Made by a program: the position numbers and the translations under genes | Shown here: positions 63,359-64,000 of the stretch, in pieces | Layout of the letters: every line of letters begins with the position of its first letter | Numbering within the stretch: the first letter of the stretch is position 1 | Assembly (NCBI GenBank): GCA_025210375.1 | Contig: JAOASB010000037.1 | Span: 248,001 to 312,000 of the forward strand | Length of the DNA: 64,000 bases | Direction of reading: 5' to 3' | From: Maledivibacter sp. | Lineage (GTDB): Bacteria; Bacillota; Clostridia; Peptostreptococcales; Caminicellaceae | The notes under the pieces: model-generated | Database searches by the model: none | What the model saw: only the letters and a program-made list of their open reading frames with translations | Told to the model about the DNA's origin: nothing

Positions 63359-64000
63359 TTAAGATTGACTCCATTCTACAACACAGTTTTCAAATTCCTT
63401 TTTATTCAGATCTTCTTCCTCTATTAGAACACTAAGTATACCTTCCCCTGTAAAATTCTCTCCTATTTGAACAAGCAGCACTTTTGTTCCATTTATAATT
63501 TCAAGCATTTCTGCCTCGCCAAGTTGACAATTATTATACAACCCAAAAAATTTGGATTTATCAAAGCCTTCAAAACAATTCCATCCTAACTCTTCACCAT
63601 CTCTAGCCCACTCTTCATCATACTTATCTTTGATATTTTCTATATCCATATCAAAATGTTCTATTAAACACCCCTCCGAAAATTGTCCACTATGTTCTTT
63701 TATAACTCTTCTTAATTGGTTAATATCACAATTTGAATATACTACTTTTCCTTCTAATGAATCATCTACAAAGATATAAAGAAATCCTGTATCTGGCAAT
63801 AGATCATTTTTATCGTATTTACTAAACTCTTGAAGGTTAAATTGTGCTGCGAAATACATATCCTCTGGGTACTCAATATCCTCAGGTAAATCTACTACCG
63901 GCCCTCCAACTCTAGATTTACCTATTGGTATATTTATCTCATCATAATCTATATATTGGTGATCCCCAGATCCACCTTTTAAAAATTTAGGTTTATATTT
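63359..64000 (-). CDS. DUF1963 (YwqG-like) protein, 5' end cut by window edge
   Basis: The frame stays open to the right edge; the visible 213 residues include GGSGDHQYIDY and KSRVGGPVVDLPEDIEYPEDMYFAAQFNLQEFSKYD (in parts), the GG-P-hydrophobic-AQ-NL core of DUF1963. An internal ATG at 63859 is not the likely start. Later segments GFLYIFVDDS, LGEAEMLEIINGTKVLLVQIGE fit the family. Function unknown; family members are cytoplasmic, of unknown role. Confidence 0.82.
   Translation of the reverse strand, partial: KYKPKFLKGGSGDHQYIDYDEINIPIGKSRVGGPVVDLPEDIEYPEDMYFAAQFNLQEFSKYDKNDLLPDTGFLYIFVDDSLEGKVVYSNCDINQLRRVIKEHSGQFSEGCLIEHFDMDIENIKDKYDEEWARDGEELGWNCFEGFDKSKFFGLYNNCQLGEAEMLEIINGTKVLLVQIGENFTGEGILSVLIEEEDLNKKEFENCVVEWSQS

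Noticed and set aside
63359..63859. DUF1963 gene starting at the ATG at 63859
   Set aside because: The frame continues upstream to the window edge with clear family sequence, so the gene is partial and starts outside.

Overview
The window is AT-rich and reads as a chromosome segment of a spore-forming, amino-acid-fermenting anaerobic Firmicute (Clostridia/Tissierellia type). Evidence for this is strong AGGAGG-type ribosome sites, a complete oxidative ornithine (Stickland) operon behind a sigma-54 promoter, a T-box in front of hisS-aspS, and clostridial small-protein families (DUF4489-like, CsxC-like, DUF3343). Species cannot be named from the sequence.

Region 1 (1-39.2 kb) is a large glycan locus. 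It holds five paralogous GT4-type glycosyltransferases (one cut by the left edge, one fused to a GT2 domain, one an internally deleted chimera), at least eight other glycosyltransferases (mostly GT2, plus GT8-, GT14- and CgeB-like), and nucleotide-sugar genes: ugd-uxs-galE (UDP-GlcA, UDP-Xyl, UDP-Gal), glf (UDP-Galf), an rfbF-led deoxysugar operon (CDP-sugar), and rmlA-SDR-rmlD-rmlC (dTDP-sugar). A cysD-cysN-cysC operon makes PAPS, and three sulfotransferase-like genes could use it; no sulfate-reduction gene is present. No flippase, polymerase, lipid-linked initiating transferase or exporter is seen. Six upstream regions carry an exact AC-N16/17-CATAnnnTA match to the sporulation sigma-K promoter. 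I infer that the locus builds a sulfated glycan in the mother cell for the spore surface.

Region 2 (37-48 kb) holds three sialidase-like propeller proteins without signal peptides, a secreted CAP-domain protein, a CsxC-like protein, a Cys-rich possible spore-surface protein, two DUF4489-like paralogs, a small kinase-like protein, a DUF3343 protein and an XhlA-like membrane protein. Two of these genes also have sigma-K-type promoters.

Region 3 (48-62 kb) is core metabolism, all on the minus strand: ord-ortA-ortB-oraS-oraE-mutL-like-orr (ornithine to alanine and acetyl-CoA), its PAS/sigma-54 activator, an RseC-like and a CsoR-like gene, and hisS-aspS with a T-box leader. The right end has an NHL-type protein and a DUF1963 gene cut by the window edge.

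Non-coding repeats are unusually dense. Family A (110-160 bp, ends TGAG-AAATTGCATAA) and family B (about 105 bp, ends ATAGAGATT) are palindromic MITE-like elements spread through the glycan locus, some supplying start-region or stop-codon sequence to genes. A third, 149-150 nt structured element (family C) occurs twice. Each time it sits between convergent genes, is flanked on both sides by a copy of the local terminator hairpin, and has a closing stem that shows compensatory changes. I regard family C and the proposed sigma-K-driven sulfated-glycan system as the most novel content.
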